From an uncultured Prevotella sp. (lineage in GTDB: Bacteria > Bacteroidota > Bacteroidia > Bacteroidales > Bacteroidaceae), in NCBI GenBank assembly GCA_905235905.1, contig CAJONO010000089.1:1-63772 (forward strand): DNA of 63,772 nucleotides. Reading direction: 5' to 3'. The position numbers and the translations under genes are program-made. Of this stretch, positions 46,091-57,369 are shown piece by piece; positions within the stretch are counted from its first letter, which is position 1; every line of letters starts with the position of its first letter. The notes beneath the pieces are model-generated. The model searched no databases. It saw nothing but the letters and a program-made list of their open reading frames with translations, and had not been told where the DNA came from.

Positions 46091-47842
46091 ATGATTACAA
46101 AAAGCATCAAATATCTCTGTAGCCTTTGCCTTCTCTGCGTACTCTGCGCCTCATGCAATAGTTGGATAGAAGAGAATCCTGAGGGCCTCGTGACCGATGA
46201 GCGTGTGGGCGATTCAGAGGAGGCTGCCGCCAATTGGGTCACCGGCACCTACTCGAAACTGATCTATGACATGTTCTGCTGGGGCTACTTCCCCCGCGTA
46301 CTGGAGTTCGACGCCGACTATATCAGCGGCCCCGACTGGCTCTTCGGCACCTTCGGCGCTGGTAACTTCCAAGGCGAGAGCGATGTGACCGATGCCCTCT
46401 GGAAAGGCGGCTACGGCCTTATCGCCCGTGCCAACAATGCCGAGCGGCACATCAATGCCATGTCGAATCTGAGCCAGGAAGCCAAGAACAATGCCCTCGG
46501 CGAGCTGAAGTTCCTGCGTGGCTTCGCCTATTTTCTCCTAGTGCGCGCCTACGGTCCGCTGCCCATCCAGCCCGAAGAAGCCACGACCAACTACGACCAG
46601 CCACGTCAGTCGGTAGCCGCCGTCTATGAATATATTGAGAAGAATCTGAAGGAAGCCGCTTCGCTCATGTACAAAAATACCGACAAAGCCTGGCAGGCAG
46701 GTCATGCCTCGGCAGGCTCGGCCGCCGGACTACTGGCCAAGGTCTATGTCACACAAGCGGCAGCCGCCATGCCTGCTGGCACGGAGATCACCGTGCGCAC
46801 GGGTCATCCCTACGACGGCGACAGCGACAACCGCACCTACGCCCCGTTGCAGTCGAAGACCTTCCAGAAAACTGCCGTCAACGGCTACGAGCAGATGGAC
46901 GCGCAGGCACTCTATCAGCAGGCATCCGACTGGGCGAAGGCCGTTATCGACGGACAGTACGGAAGCTACGACCTGCTGGCCTACGACCAGCTGTGGAAGA
47001 AAGCCTCGTGCCATGCCTCAGAGTTCATGTTCTCCCTCTGCACCGTCAGCGGTGATGCCACCTACAAGGTGAGCGTCCATTCGCAGTACGAGGGCTACAT
47101 GACCGAGCAGGGCAGCGACTTCATCCAGGAAGGCGGATGGGTGGGCTGTACCCGCCACTGGTACGACCTCTTCGACCACGACGACTACCGCATCAGCAAG
47201 GGCGTGAAGCATCGCTGGCGCGCCAAGACCCAGCGCGAAAGCAACAGCGGCTTCTACTATCCGCAAAACAATGAGTACAGCATCCTGGCCACGGGCTACG
47301 ACCTTCTTGGCAACTATGTCGCCGCACCTGCAGGCATCTATGCCGACGGCGTGAGCTACTACTATTCTCAGGATGCCCAGTGCCTCGCCTTCACCACGAA
47401 GTACATGGACGTGACCAACAATGCTATCAACAATGCCGATGCCAACTTCCCCTTCCTGCGCTATGCCGACGTGCTTCTTGTCTATGCCGAAGCTCAGAAC
47501 GAACTGGACAATAGTTCCGAGGCTATCGACTATCTGAACCGGGTGCGCCAGCGCAGCAATGCTACCCTCGCCTCGTCGACAGGTGCAGGCGCACTGAACT
47601 CGAAGACAAAGATACGCTCTGCCGTCATTGAGGAACGTGCCAAGGAGTTTGCCTGTGAGGCCGACCGCCGCTGGGACCTCATTCGCTGGGGCATCTATCT
47701 CGACGCCATGAATGCCATTGGCGGCAGCGACGATGCTGGTGTGCTGAAGACCCGCCAACAGCGCAACCTACTCTTCCCCATTCCGCAGCCGGAACTGAAC
47801 ACGAACAAAGCCATCACCGAGAATAATCCGGGGTGGCAGTAA
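46091..47842 (+). CDS. SusD/RagB family starch-binding-like lipoprotein
   Basis: A 583-residue protein with a lipoprotein signal (LCASC) followed by NSWIEENPEG, an acidic tail that fits surface export. SusD-like helical TPR features are followed by LLVYAEAQNELDN near 464, and the end ERAKEFACEADRRWDLIRWG and LLFPIPQPELNTN is diagnostic. It forms the lid of the SusC transporter and binds glycan at the surface. Confidence 0.96.
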   Translation: MITKSIKYLCSLCLLCVLCASCNSWIEENPEGLVTDERVGDSEEAAANWVTGTYSKLIYDMFCWGYFPRVLEFDADYISGPDWLFGTFGAGNFQGESDVTDALWKGGYGLIARANNAERHINAMSNLSQEAKNNALGELKFLRGFAYFLLVRAYGPLPIQPEEATTNYDQPRQSVAAVYEYIEKNLKEAASLMYKNTDKAWQAGHASAGSAAGLLAKVYVTQAAAAMPAGTEITVRTGHPYDGDSDNRTYAPLQSKTFQKTAVNGYEQMDAQALYQQASDWAKAVIDGQYGSYDLLAYDQLWKKASCHASEFMFSLCTVSGDATYKVSVHSQYEGYMTEQGSDFIQEGGWVGCTRHWYDLFDHDDYRISKGVKHRWRAKTQRESNSGFYYPQNNEYSILATGYDLLGNYVAAPAGIYADGVSYYYSQDAQCLAFTTKYMDVTNNAINNADANFPFLRYADVLLVYAEAQNELDNSSEAIDYLNRVRQRSNATLASSTGAGALNSKTKIRSAVIEERAKEFACEADRRWDLIRWGIYLDAMNAIGGSDDAGVLKTRQQRNLLFPIPQPELNTNKAITENNPGWQ

Positions 47843-47847
47843 TAAAA

Positions 47848-47890
47848 ATAGTGAATAGTGAATAGTTAATAGTTTAGAGTTTATAGTTAT
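47848..47890. repeat. Heptad tract before the glycan-binding protein gene
   Basis: Six units of ATAGTGA, ATAGTTA and ATAGTTT type run up to the ATG at 47889, whose first base belongs to the last unit. Confidence 0.8.
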
Positions 47891-49058
47891 GATAATAAAG
47901 ACTGGCAATTATATATTTGTCCTCAGTTTCCTTTGTGTGATTTGCACTTCCTGCGACAACATCGTTGATTATAACGATAACTACACCCCTGCTGACCAGC
48001 AGCCTAACACAGGTGCTCCCGTCATCAAGGCTGTTTACGACGTGGCCGACACGGCCTTTGCCAACCCCATCACACAGGGTACGCTCAACCAGACCGTTAC
48101 CCTCGTGGGTGAGAATCTGAACTTCGCAAAGGCCATCTCTTTCAACACCGTGGCCTGCGACATGAAGAATGTCTACACGATGGATACCCGCGCCATTGTC
48201 CAGATTCCTTCCAAGCTATCCATGGAGCAGATTGACAAGATAGAATATACAACCGACAGAGGCACGACCACCTTCGACTTCACCATTCCCTTCCCTGAGC
48301 TGACCGTCAGCAGTCTGGCTTGTGAGTTCACGAATGCAGGCGACTCAGTGACTGTAAACGGCCAGAACTTCGACCTCTACGACTTCGAGGGCGGCACGTC
48401 GACCGTCAGCATCGGAGGTGCGACCCTGGGCGTGGGCAGCATCACCCCGACCAGCATGAAGGTGCTCATCCCTGAAGGAACGCCCGACAACACTGACATC
48501 GTCTTCACTTGGCAGACCCAAGGTACTGCCCACACGGCAACCCTGCCCTTCCGTCCCTCCCAGCAGTTGCTCTTCGGCGATTTCAGCGGCATCACGTCCA
48601 GCGTCGACGGCTCGGTACAGATGGCCATCGAGACCGACGACGGTATCGGAGCCTCGGCCTGGCTCAACCAGAAGAACCTGCACTTCACGGGCAGCTATTC
48701 GGCCTGGGCTTGGAACACCATCGACCTTTCCGGCAACATGATCGACCAAACGGTAGAGCAAGTTGACGACTATGTGCTAAAGATGGAGGTGCTTACCCAA
48801 AGCAGCTTCCCCCTGACCGAGCAGACCGGCTTGCAGTTCTGCTTCAACTGGGGCGACTCGTATGCGTGGAATCCTGCCAACGGACTCGGCATCAACACCT
48901 TCGGACAGTGGCAGACCGTCAGTCTTCCGCTAGCGCCCATGGCTACAAAAGGGATTTCAGAACCAGGCAAGTGGCAGACGCTGCGCATCACCTTCCAGCC
49001 ACACGCCGACTACGATGCCGATTTCCGGCTGGCCAACTTCCGTATCGTAAAAAAGTAA
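47889..49058 (+). CDS. Surface glycan-binding protein (SGBP-like, IPT/TIG modules)
   Basis: A 389-residue protein with a lipoprotein signal (CTSC) and then DNIVDYNDNY, an acidic surface-export-like stretch. Two immunoglobulin-like IPT/TIG segments (VTLVGENLNFAKAISFNTV near 61; SVTVNGQNFDLYDF near 155) precede a C-terminal domain (about 225-389) that is probably the glycan-binding part. Proteins in this position next to SusCD bind the substrate at the cell surface. Confidence 0.88.
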   Translation: MIIKTGNYIFVLSFLCVICTSCDNIVDYNDNYTPADQQPNTGAPVIKAVYDVADTAFANPITQGTLNQTVTLVGENLNFAKAISFNTVACDMKNVYTMDTRAIVQIPSKLSMEQIDKIEYTTDRGTTTFDFTIPFPELTVSSLACEFTNAGDSVTVNGQNFDLYDFEGGTSTVSIGGATLGVGSITPTSMKVLIPEGTPDNTDIVFTWQTQGTAHTATLPFRPSQQLLFGDFSGITSSVDGSVQMAIETDDGIGASAWLNQKNLHFTGSYSAWAWNTIDLSGNMIDQTVEQVDDYVLKMEVLTQSSFPLTEQTGLQFCFNWGDSYAWNPANGLGINTFGQWQTVSLPLAPMATKGISEPGKWQTLRITFQPHADYDADFRLANFRIVKK

Positions 49059-49066
49059 AAAAACAC

Positions 49067-51253
49067 ATGACTACCATGAAGAAAAAGATGCTAATGCTTT
49101 GTGTAATGTTTCTTCCCACCATGTCCGCCATGGCCTGGAAGGGAGAAGTAACTATTGAAACGCCCAACATGCAGATGCTACTGCATGCTGACGAGGGGCA
49201 GGACTTGCGCATGTCTTACTTCGGTGCGAAGACGGCTTCCCTGCAGGAACTGCGTGATGCAGGAGCCGACTTGAACTTTTCTGCACTGCCGGCCTTCGGC
49301 ACCGTTGACATGATTCATCTGCCAGCCATACAGGTGCAGCATGCCAATGGCGACCAAAACCTGGAGCTCACGGTCGAGAACTTAGAGCAGAAAGACGAAG
49401 TAAAAGCAAGAACCTATATATTCACGCTGAAAGACAAGCTGCAGCCAATCACGGTGAAACTATGCTACAAAGCATACAGGGAGGTAGACATCATCGAGAC
49501 ATGGACGGAGATTTCACATCAGGAGAAGAAAGCCATCACGCTGAAACGCTACGACTCAGGCCATCTGACCATCCGTCGCAGCGACGTGTGGCTCACCCAT
49601 CTGCATGGCGACTGGGCGGCAGAGACCGACGTGACGCAAGAGCCGCTGACACGCGGTCTACAGGTGATTCGCAACAGCGACGGGGCCCGCAACGCCCATC
49701 TCGATGCGCCCGAAGTGATGCTCTCGCTCGACGGTGAACCGCAAGAGCAGACAGGGCGCACCATCGGTGCTGCACTCTGTTGGAGCGGCAACTACGAGAT
49801 TCGTATTAACACGACCGACAAGAACCATCATCATCTCTATGCAGGCATCGATCCGCATGCCTCTGACTACGTACTGGAACCGAAGAAGGTGTTCGAGACC
49901 CCCCATCTCGCACTATCCTACTCTGAAGAGGGAATGGGTGGCATCAGTCGAAACTTCCATCGCTGGGCACGCACCTGCGGCATGCTGCATCGCGGCATGC
50001 AGACGGGCGACATCCTGCTCAACTCGTGGGAAGGTCTCTACTTTGACATCAACGAGGAACGGATGCTAAAGATGATGGACGACATCTCGCAGTTAGGCGG
50101 TGAACTCTTCGTGATGGACGACGGATGGTTTGGCGACAAATATCAGCGCAACAACGACTCGTCAACGCTTGGAGACTGGGTAGTTGACAAGAAGAAATTG
50201 CCTGGTGGACTGAAAGCTCTTGTCGAAGCAGCAAGGGAGAAAGGTATCAAGTTCGGCATCTGGATAGAGCCAGAGGCCGTAAATACGAAGAGCGAACTGT
50301 TCGAGAAGCACCCAGAATGGGCACTACAGACAAAAGGACGCGAACTGAAGCTGGGACGTGGCGGCACACAGCTGGTACTCGACATGACCAACCCTGCCGT
50401 GCAGGACTTTGCCTTCAAGATAGTGGATGACCTGCTCTCCAACTATCCTGAGATAGCCTATATCAAGTGGGATGCCAACGCTTCTATCCAGAATGTCGGT
50501 TCACTCTATCTGCCTATGGCTAAGCAGTCGAATCTTTACGTGGATTATCATCTCGGACTGCTGAAGGTGCTGAAGCACATCCGTGAGAAATACCCTAACG
50601 TGGTGATACAGGACTGCGCCTCGGGTGGCGGACGTGCCAACTACGGCCTGCTACCCTACTTCGACGAGTTCTGGGTTTCTGACAATACCGATGCTCTGCA
50701 GCGCGTCTACATACAGTGGGGCACGTCGCTCTTCTTCCCTGCCAATGCAATGGCGGCCCATATTAACCACTGTCCCTACTGGAACACGGGCGGACGTGTC
50801 ATCCCCGTCAAGTTCCGTTGCGACGTGGCCATGAGCGGTCGACTTGGCATCGAGCTCCAGCCCAAGGACATGACTGGCGAGGAGCGCAGTCAGGTAGAGA
50901 CCTGCTTCAAGGACTATAAGGAGATAAGGAACATCGTACAGGCCGGCGACCTCTACCGCCTCGTCTCGCCATATAACAGGAAAGGGGTGGCTGCGCTCAT
51001 GTACATGAAGGAACAGAAGGGGGCTTTGTTCGTCTACAAGACCGCGAACTACTACAACCAGCCCATTCCCCGCATCCGTCTGGCTGGTCTTGCCCCCGAC
51101 AAGACCTACATTCTCACTGAAAAGAACGTGCGCGTAGGACAGAAACCCTGTAACCTTAGTGGCAAGCAGTTCAGTGGGAAGTACCTCATGTCGGTAGGCA
51201 TCGAGGTGCCCCTGTGGGAAGACTATGCCAGCCGCGTGTTTGAATTAAGATAA
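49067..51253 (+). CDS. GH36 alpha-galactosidase
   Basis: About 728 residues with a signal peptide; the ATG three codons later is an alternative start. The N-terminal beta-sandwich is followed by a catalytic barrel with DDGWFGDKYQRNNDSS, KFGIWIEPEAVNTKS, the nucleophile Asp in IKWDAN near 468 and the acid/base Asp in WVSDNTD near 540. Removes alpha-1,6-galactose branches, which points to galactomannan rather than plain mannan as one substrate. Probably periplasmic. Confidence 0.92.
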   Translation: MTTMKKKMLMLCVMFLPTMSAMAWKGEVTIETPNMQMLLHADEGQDLRMSYFGAKTASLQELRDAGADLNFSALPAFGTVDMIHLPAIQVQHANGDQNLELTVENLEQKDEVKARTYIFTLKDKLQPITVKLCYKAYREVDIIETWTEISHQEKKAITLKRYDSGHLTIRRSDVWLTHLHGDWAAETDVTQEPLTRGLQVIRNSDGARNAHLDAPEVMLSLDGEPQEQTGRTIGAALCWSGNYEIRINTTDKNHHHLYAGIDPHASDYVLEPKKVFETPHLALSYSEEGMGGISRNFHRWARTCGMLHRGMQTGDILLNSWEGLYFDINEERMLKMMDDISQLGGELFVMDDGWFGDKYQRNNDSSTLGDWVVDKKKLPGGLKALVEAAREKGIKFGIWIEPEAVNTKSELFEKHPEWALQTKGRELKLGRGGTQLVLDMTNPAVQDFAFKIVDDLLSNYPEIAYIKWDANASIQNVGSLYLPMAKQSNLYVDYHLGLLKVLKHIREKYPNVVIQDCASGGGRANYGLLPYFDEFWVSDNTDALQRVYIQWGTSLFFPANAMAAHINHCPYWNTGGRVIPVKFRCDVAMSGRLGIELQPKDMTGEERSQVETCFKDYKEIRNIVQAGDLYRLVSPYNRKGVAALMYMKEQKGALFVYKTANYYNQPIPRIRLAGLAPDKTYILTEKNVRVGQKPCNLSGKQFSGKYLMSVGIEVPLWEDYASRVFELR

Positions 51254-51269
51254 CAGACTGTTGACCAAT

Positions 51270-52388
51270 ATGAAGAAAGCAATTACGATCGTAGTAGCGA
51301 CTATCGCCGTGGTCGCATGCACAAGCAAGAAAACGAATGAGACAGCAAAGATAACGTCAGAACAGTTGGAAGAGCGGCTCTGCTCACTACAACAGTCTGG
51401 CTATATGGCTGGACATCAAGACGACCCGTGCTATGGCATCGGATGGGCATACGAAGAGGGGCGGAGTGATGTGCTCCAATCCGTGGGCGACTATCCTGCA
51501 ATCATGGGATTTGACCTGGGTGGCATTGAAATGGGCGATGCCAAGAATCTCGACAGTGTTCCTTTCTCTCGTATTCACGACGAACTGTTGGCTCATGTGA
51601 AACGTGGCGGCATCGTTACGCTCAGCTGGCATCCGCGCAACCCACTGACCACTATTGAGGGCGGTGGTAATGCAGGACAGAAGTACCCCGAAGGTTCGGC
51701 ATGGGACACCAGCAACTCTACCGTGGTGCGTAGCATACTGCCTGATGGTAGCCTGCACGATAAGTTCCAAACCTGGATGCAGCGCGTCGGTGATTTCATC
51801 GAATCCTTAAAGACCGACGACGGCACCCTTATACCCATCATCTTCCGCCCTTGGCATGAGAACAACGGTTCATGGTTTTGGTGGGGACATGACCTCTGTA
51901 CGGCTGAAGAATACCGTGGGTTGTGGAATATGTTGCAGGACTATTTGCGCGACGAACGCGGTTTCAGCAACCTGCTGTGGAGCTATTCGCCCAATCTGGA
52001 CGGCAGATGGACAAAGGAACGCTTCCTCGAACGCTACCCAGGCAATGAACGTGTGACCTTGCTTGGGGTAGATGCCTATCAGTGGGGAACAGAAGAGGAC
52101 TTTGTCCGACAGCTTACTGCCGACTTAGACTTTATGAACCAATTTGCCAGGGATAATGAAAAACTCATCGCCTTGACAGAGTGCGGGTTGAAGAACATGC
52201 CAGACTCTACATGGTATTCTCGTGTTCTGAAACCCATCATGGATCAGTATCCCATTTGCTACTTCCTACTTTGGCGCAATGCCGAACACGAATTTTTTGC
52301 TCCTGTACCCTCACAGCCTTGTGCTGATGACTTCAAAAAACTGTACGACGCTGAAAACTGTCTGTTTTTGAAGGATATTTCAGAATAG
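51270..52388 (+). CDS. Second GH26 mannanase, lipoprotein
   Basis: About 372 residues. The ATG at 51270 is preferred over an upstream TTG. Lipoprotein signal ending VVAC; the following residues TSKKTNETAK are basic, unlike the acidic export signal of the first GH26, so periplasmic anchoring is plausible. The catalytic Glu of FRPWHENNGSWFWWG is near 196 and the nucleophile in LTECG near 303. It probably trims imported manno-oligosaccharides to mannobiose. Confidence 0.92.
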   Translation: MKKAITIVVATIAVVACTSKKTNETAKITSEQLEERLCSLQQSGYMAGHQDDPCYGIGWAYEEGRSDVLQSVGDYPAIMGFDLGGIEMGDAKNLDSVPFSRIHDELLAHVKRGGIVTLSWHPRNPLTTIEGGGNAGQKYPEGSAWDTSNSTVVRSILPDGSLHDKFQTWMQRVGDFIESLKTDDGTLIPIIFRPWHENNGSWFWWGHDLCTAEEYRGLWNMLQDYLRDERGFSNLLWSYSPNLDGRWTKERFLERYPGNERVTLLGVDAYQWGTEEDFVRQLTADLDFMNQFARDNEKLIALTECGLKNMPDSTWYSRVLKPIMDQYPICYFLLWRNAEHEFFAPVPSQPCADDFKKLYDAENCLFLKDISE

Positions 52389-52443
52389 TGTCGGTGAAAA
52401 GCAAGAAAGTGACAGACCAGTTCAAGAGAAACGCTTACTTTTG
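52388..52443 (+). promoter_or_regulatory. Promoter and candidate AraC operator of the cytoplasmic mannan operon
   Basis: A 24-bp element starting GTGTCGG and ending AGCAAGAAAGTG begins at the last base of the GH26 stop codon, exactly 48 bp upstream of the -7 box TACTTTTG (52436-52443). It shares spacing with the elements at 36963 and 40370. Confidence 0.7.
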
Positions 52444-52466
52444 CAGTCAATTAAATCAGTTATGTA

Positions 52467-53745
<1,279 letters not shown>

Positions 53746-53753
<8 letters not shown>

Positions 53754-55089
53754 GTTGAGAGAGAAGATAGGCTACGCCCTGGGTGATGCGGCTGCGGGCG
53801 GCATCACGTGGAAGGTGATGTCGATAGCCTTTCCCCTATTTTTCACCAACGTCTTCGGACTGACCTTCGCCGATGCTGCCACACTAATGCTCATCGCCCG
53901 CATGTTTGACGTGGTCACCGACCCACTCATGGGCTCGCTAGCCGACCGCACACTGTCGCGCTGGGGCACCTATCGTCCGTGGCTTATCTTCGGTGCCGTA
54001 CCACTTGGCATTGTCTTTGCCCTGCTGCTCTACACACCCGACTTCGGAACTACGAGCAAGCGCATCTGGGCCTACACACTCTATCTGCTAATGATGGTGG
54101 CCTATACGGCGGTGAACGTGCCCTACGGCTCGTTGCTCGGCGTGATGACCGATGACGACAACGAGAAAAACCAGTTCTCCTCCTTCCGCATGGTGGGAGC
54201 CTACGCCATGGGCTTCGTCACGCTACTCTCCTTTCCTTATCTGCAAAAGATGGTAGGAGGGACTGACCAGCACCAATATGCCGTGGTAGGCGCCTGCTTA
54301 GGACTGATGGCCACTCTGATGACACTGGCCTGCGGACTGCTCACGAAAGAACGGCTGAAGCCTGTACGCGCTGAGAAGTTCTCACTGAAGCCCTTTGCCG
54401 ACTTATTTAGCAACCGTCCGTGGATTATTCTCACCTGCATCGGCATCAGCATGAATTTTTTCAACGGTTTCCGCTATGCCGTAGCAGGCTACCTGTTCGA
54501 GTATTGTCTGAAGGGCGACGTGACGGTGAACGGATTCATCATCAACTACACCGTGTTCATGACTTTCGGCGAATTGACGTGCATGGTCTTCGGCGGACTG
54601 TCGCCTAAGTTCACGCAATGGATGGGCAGCAAGCGCAAGGCCTTCAGATGGGCGACAACGGTCTGCCTGCTGTTCTCCTTAGGATTCTTCTTCATCCCTA
54701 TGAATCCCACTTATATCTGGCTGATGGTGGCCTTGGTCGTGCTAACCTCAGTGGGCGTGGGCCTGTTTTCGCCACTGCTGTGGTCGATGTATGCCGACGT
54801 AGCCGACTATGCCACCGAGAAGAACGGCACGTCGTCGACGGGGCTCATCTTCTCCAGCGGCACCATGGCACAGAAGTTTGGAACGGCCATCAGCGGTTCG
54901 CTTGTGGCCCTATTCTTAGGACTGGCTGGTGCCAGCATGCTGACCGACGATCTGGGCAACACAATGGTCGACCCAGCCTCAATCACCAACTCGGTGCTCA
55001 CCATGGTGTGGAGCCTCTTCTCCCTCTTTCCCGCTGCCATTGCCCTGCTGATTATACTGCTCACTTACGCCTATCCCATTAAGAAATGA
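53746..55089 (+). CDS. GPH-family sugar/cation symporter
   Basis: About 447 residues with about 12 transmembrane segments. The start ATG at 53746 overlaps the GH130 stop, indicating translational coupling. The N-terminal motif [18 protein letters not shown] and [18 protein letters not shown] near 48 are typical of the MelB-like GPH family. It probably carries mannobiose or mannosyl-oligosaccharides from periplasm to cytoplasm. Confidence 0.92.
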
Positions 55090-56432
55090 ACAAAGATATT
55101 ATTGCATTGAAAGCCTCGGCCCGACAACTGTTAGAAGAAAACATCCTGCACTTCTGGCTCACGAAGATGCAAGACTACGAGAATGGGGGCTTTTATGGTC
55201 GCATCGACGGGCACGATGTGCTGCATAAGGATGCCGACAAGGGCTGTGTGCTCAATGCCCGCATCCTGTGGTCGTTTGCCTCGGCCTACCGGGTATTAAG
55301 TCTCTCCCCCACCCCCTTCTCCAAAGCGAAGGGAGTATGTAGTCCTGATGCTCTCCTGACTGCTGCCATCCGTGCCAAGGACTATATCTTGGAGCATTTC
55401 ATCGACAAGAAACGGGGCGGTGTCTATTGGTCTGTTGACTACAAGGGACAGCCCAAGGACACGAAGAAACAGTCGTATGCCATCGGTTTCACCATCTACG
55501 GCATGAGCGAACTCTACCGGGCCACTGGCGACGAGGAAGCCCTACAGTGTGCCATTGACCTCTTCTGCTCTTTGGAAGAGCATGCCTTCGATGCCAAGGA
55601 CATGGGATATATCGAGGCCCTTACCTACGACTGGCGGCCTATTCAGGACATGCGCCTCTCTGAAAGAGACGAGAATGGCTCGCGCACCATGAACACCCAT
55701 CTGCACATCTTAGAGCCATACACCAACCTCTATAGGAGCCTCACCCACAGCTACTCATCACCCCTGCCTCGGTCTTTCGCCCACCCCGTTCCTAAAAAGG
55801 AGTGGGGAATGGGTGGAGTGGATGGCTCTTTAGACGACGTGAGGAATAGAGTAGACCAAAAACTACGTGTACTCATCGACATCTTCACGAAGAAGCTGCT
55901 GAACCCCTCCACGCATCACCTCGACCTTTTCTTCGACAACCAGTGGCAAGGCCGTCGCAACATTGAGAGCTACGGCCACGACATTGAGGCGGCATGGCTG
56001 CTGACAGAGGCGCTCGAAGTGCTGGGCGACGAGCAGCTGATGGCTGCGACGATGCCCGTCATTGGCCAGATAGCCAAAGCCAGCGAAGAAGGCCTGCAGG
56101 CCGACGGCTCCATGATTCATGAGTGCCACAAGTCCATGGGAGATGGTTTGCCCTCCTCTGTCGATGCCGACCGCCACTGGTGGGTACAGTGCGAGTGTGT
56201 TATTGGCGAGCTGAACCAGTACCAGCATTTTGGCGACGAAGAGGCGCTGAAGAAAGCCCTGCACTGCTATGACTATATAGAGAGGCACTTCATCGACCAC
56301 GAACAGGGCGAATGGTACTGGAGCCGCCGCCCCGACGGTAGCATTAACCGCGACGAAGACAAGGCTGGCTTCTGGAAATGTCCCTACCACAACAGCCGCA
56401 TGTGTCTGGAGATACTGGAGCGAGAATTCTAA
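55086..56432 (+). CDS. AGE-family cellobiose/mannobiose 2-epimerase with inserted elements
   Basis: A 448-residue protein overlapping the transporter gene by 4 bp. An (alpha/alpha)6 barrel is indicated by FWLTKMQDYENGGFYGRIDG near 19, NLYRSLT near 215, HDIEAAWLLTEAL near 298 and DRHWWVQCECVIGELN near 362. It converts mannobiose to Man-beta-1,4-Glc for the GH130 phosphorylase. Two stretches look foreign, about 75-85 (LSPTPFSKAKG) and about 220-250 (SSPLPRSFAHPVPKKEWG), both from GC-rich palindromic sequence; both keep the frame and together account for the longer-than-usual length. Confidence 0.88.
   Translation: MNKDIIALKASARQLLEENILHFWLTKMQDYENGGFYGRIDGHDVLHKDADKGCVLNARILWSFASAYRVLSLSPTPFSKAKGVCSPDALLTAAIRAKDYILEHFIDKKRGGVYWSVDYKGQPKDTKKQSYAIGFTIYGMSELYRATGDEEALQCAIDLFCSLEEHAFDAKDMGYIEALTYDWRPIQDMRLSERDENGSRTMNTHLHILEPYTNLYRSLTHSYSSPLPRSFAHPVPKKEWGMGGVDGSLDDVRNRVDQKLRVLIDIFTKKLLNPSTHHLDLFFDNQWQGRRNIESYGHDIEAAWLLTEALEVLGDEQLMAATMPVIGQIAKASEEGLQADGSMIHECHKSMGDGLPSSVDADRHWWVQCECVIGELNQYQHFGDEEALKKALHCYDYIERHFIDHEQGEWYWSRRPDGSINRDEDKAGFWKCPYHNSRMCLEILEREF
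55303..55340. repeat. Palindromic element 1 inserted in the epimerase gene
   Basis: CCCCCTTC pairs with GAAGGGAG across TCCAAAGC; related to the SPKGEG-type element at 42517. Confidence 0.75.
55738..55830. repeat. Palindromic element 2 inserted in the epimerase gene
   Basis: A longer GC-rich stretch (about 93 nt, similar in size to the insertion in glmM) in which CACCCCGTTCCT and AGGAGTGGGG can form an imperfect hairpin. Confidence 0.6.
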
Positions 56433-56448
56433 CTGACATAGCTTAACA

Positions 56449-57369
56449 ATGAACATCTTCAAATTCAATCCCCTCATAAAAAATCTTTTATGGGGCAGGG
56501 AAATCTGGCTCCTTTCGGGAGTCGACGGCAACGAGACAACCGTGGCCGAAGGCCCGTACAGAGGGCAGGCACTGAACCTGCTGGTGGCCCAGATGAAAGA
56601 CCGCCTGGTGGGCAAAGCCAACTACGGGCGTTTTGGAAATCATTTCCCACTGCTAATCAAGCTAATTGAAGCTCGTCAGGATCTCTCTGTACAGGTACAC
56701 CCCAACGACGAAACAGCCCACCGTCACGGTAAACCGATGGGCAAGACCGAGATGTGGTATGTGATGCCTTCAGAGCCGGGAGCCAAGCTTTACAGCGGTC
56801 TGTGCCAAGCCATCGACCCCGAGGCGTTTCAGCAAATGGTGGAGAGGAAGACCATTTCTCACGCCTTGGCGCAGTACGAAGTTAGCGAGGGCGACGTGTT
56901 CTTTATTCCTGCTGGTCGGGTGCATGCCATTGGGGCGGGCTGTACAGTTGCCGAGATTCAGCAAACCAGCGATGTTACCTATCGCATCTACGACTATGAC
57001 CGCCTCGATGGCAACGGCTGCCTGCGCACACTGCACGTGGCACAGGCAGCCGAATGTATTGACTATACCGTATCGGAAAACTATCGCACCTTGTATAGTC
57101 CCCAGACAAACGAGCCAGTCACTGTCGTCGATTGTCCTTTCTTCACTACAAAAGTGGTGGATGTCTGCGGACAGGCACTACTCGACTATAGCCGCCTTGA
57201 CAGCTTCGTTATTCTGATAGCCGTCAAAGGAAAAGGATATGTCAGCGTGGGAGATCAGGTCATGACGATGGCCGACGGGCAAGCACTGTTGCTTCCGGCA
57301 ACAGCCAAAAAGGCCGTTGTCACCGGCCATTTACGGCTGTTGGAAACATCGGTGCAAAGACCTTCTTGA
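56449..57369 (+). CDS. manA: Class I mannose-6-phosphate isomerase
   Basis: A 306-residue protein with zinc-site motif DLSVQVHPNDE near 75, EMWYVMPSEPGAK near 102, GRVHAIGAGCTVAEIQQTSD near 158 and YRIYDYDR. It is of the short type common in Firmicutes and Bacteroidota. It interconverts Man-6-P and Fru-6-P, feeding mannose from the locus into glycolysis, and is the last gene of the cytoplasmic operon. Its stop codon falls inside the first, degenerate unit of a 22-bp array. Confidence 0.92.
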   Translation: MNIFKFNPLIKNLLWGREIWLLSGVDGNETTVAEGPYRGQALNLLVAQMKDRLVGKANYGRFGNHFPLLIKLIEARQDLSVQVHPNDETAHRHGKPMGKTEMWYVMPSEPGAKLYSGLCQAIDPEAFQQMVERKTISHALAQYEVSEGDVFFIPAGRVHAIGAGCTVAEIQQTSDVTYRIYDYDRLDGNGCLRTLHVAQAAECIDYTVSENYRTLYSPQTNEPVTVVDCPFFTTKVVDVCGQALLDYSRLDSFVILIAVKGKGYVSVGDQVMTMADGQALLLPATAKKAVVTGHLRLLETSVQRPS

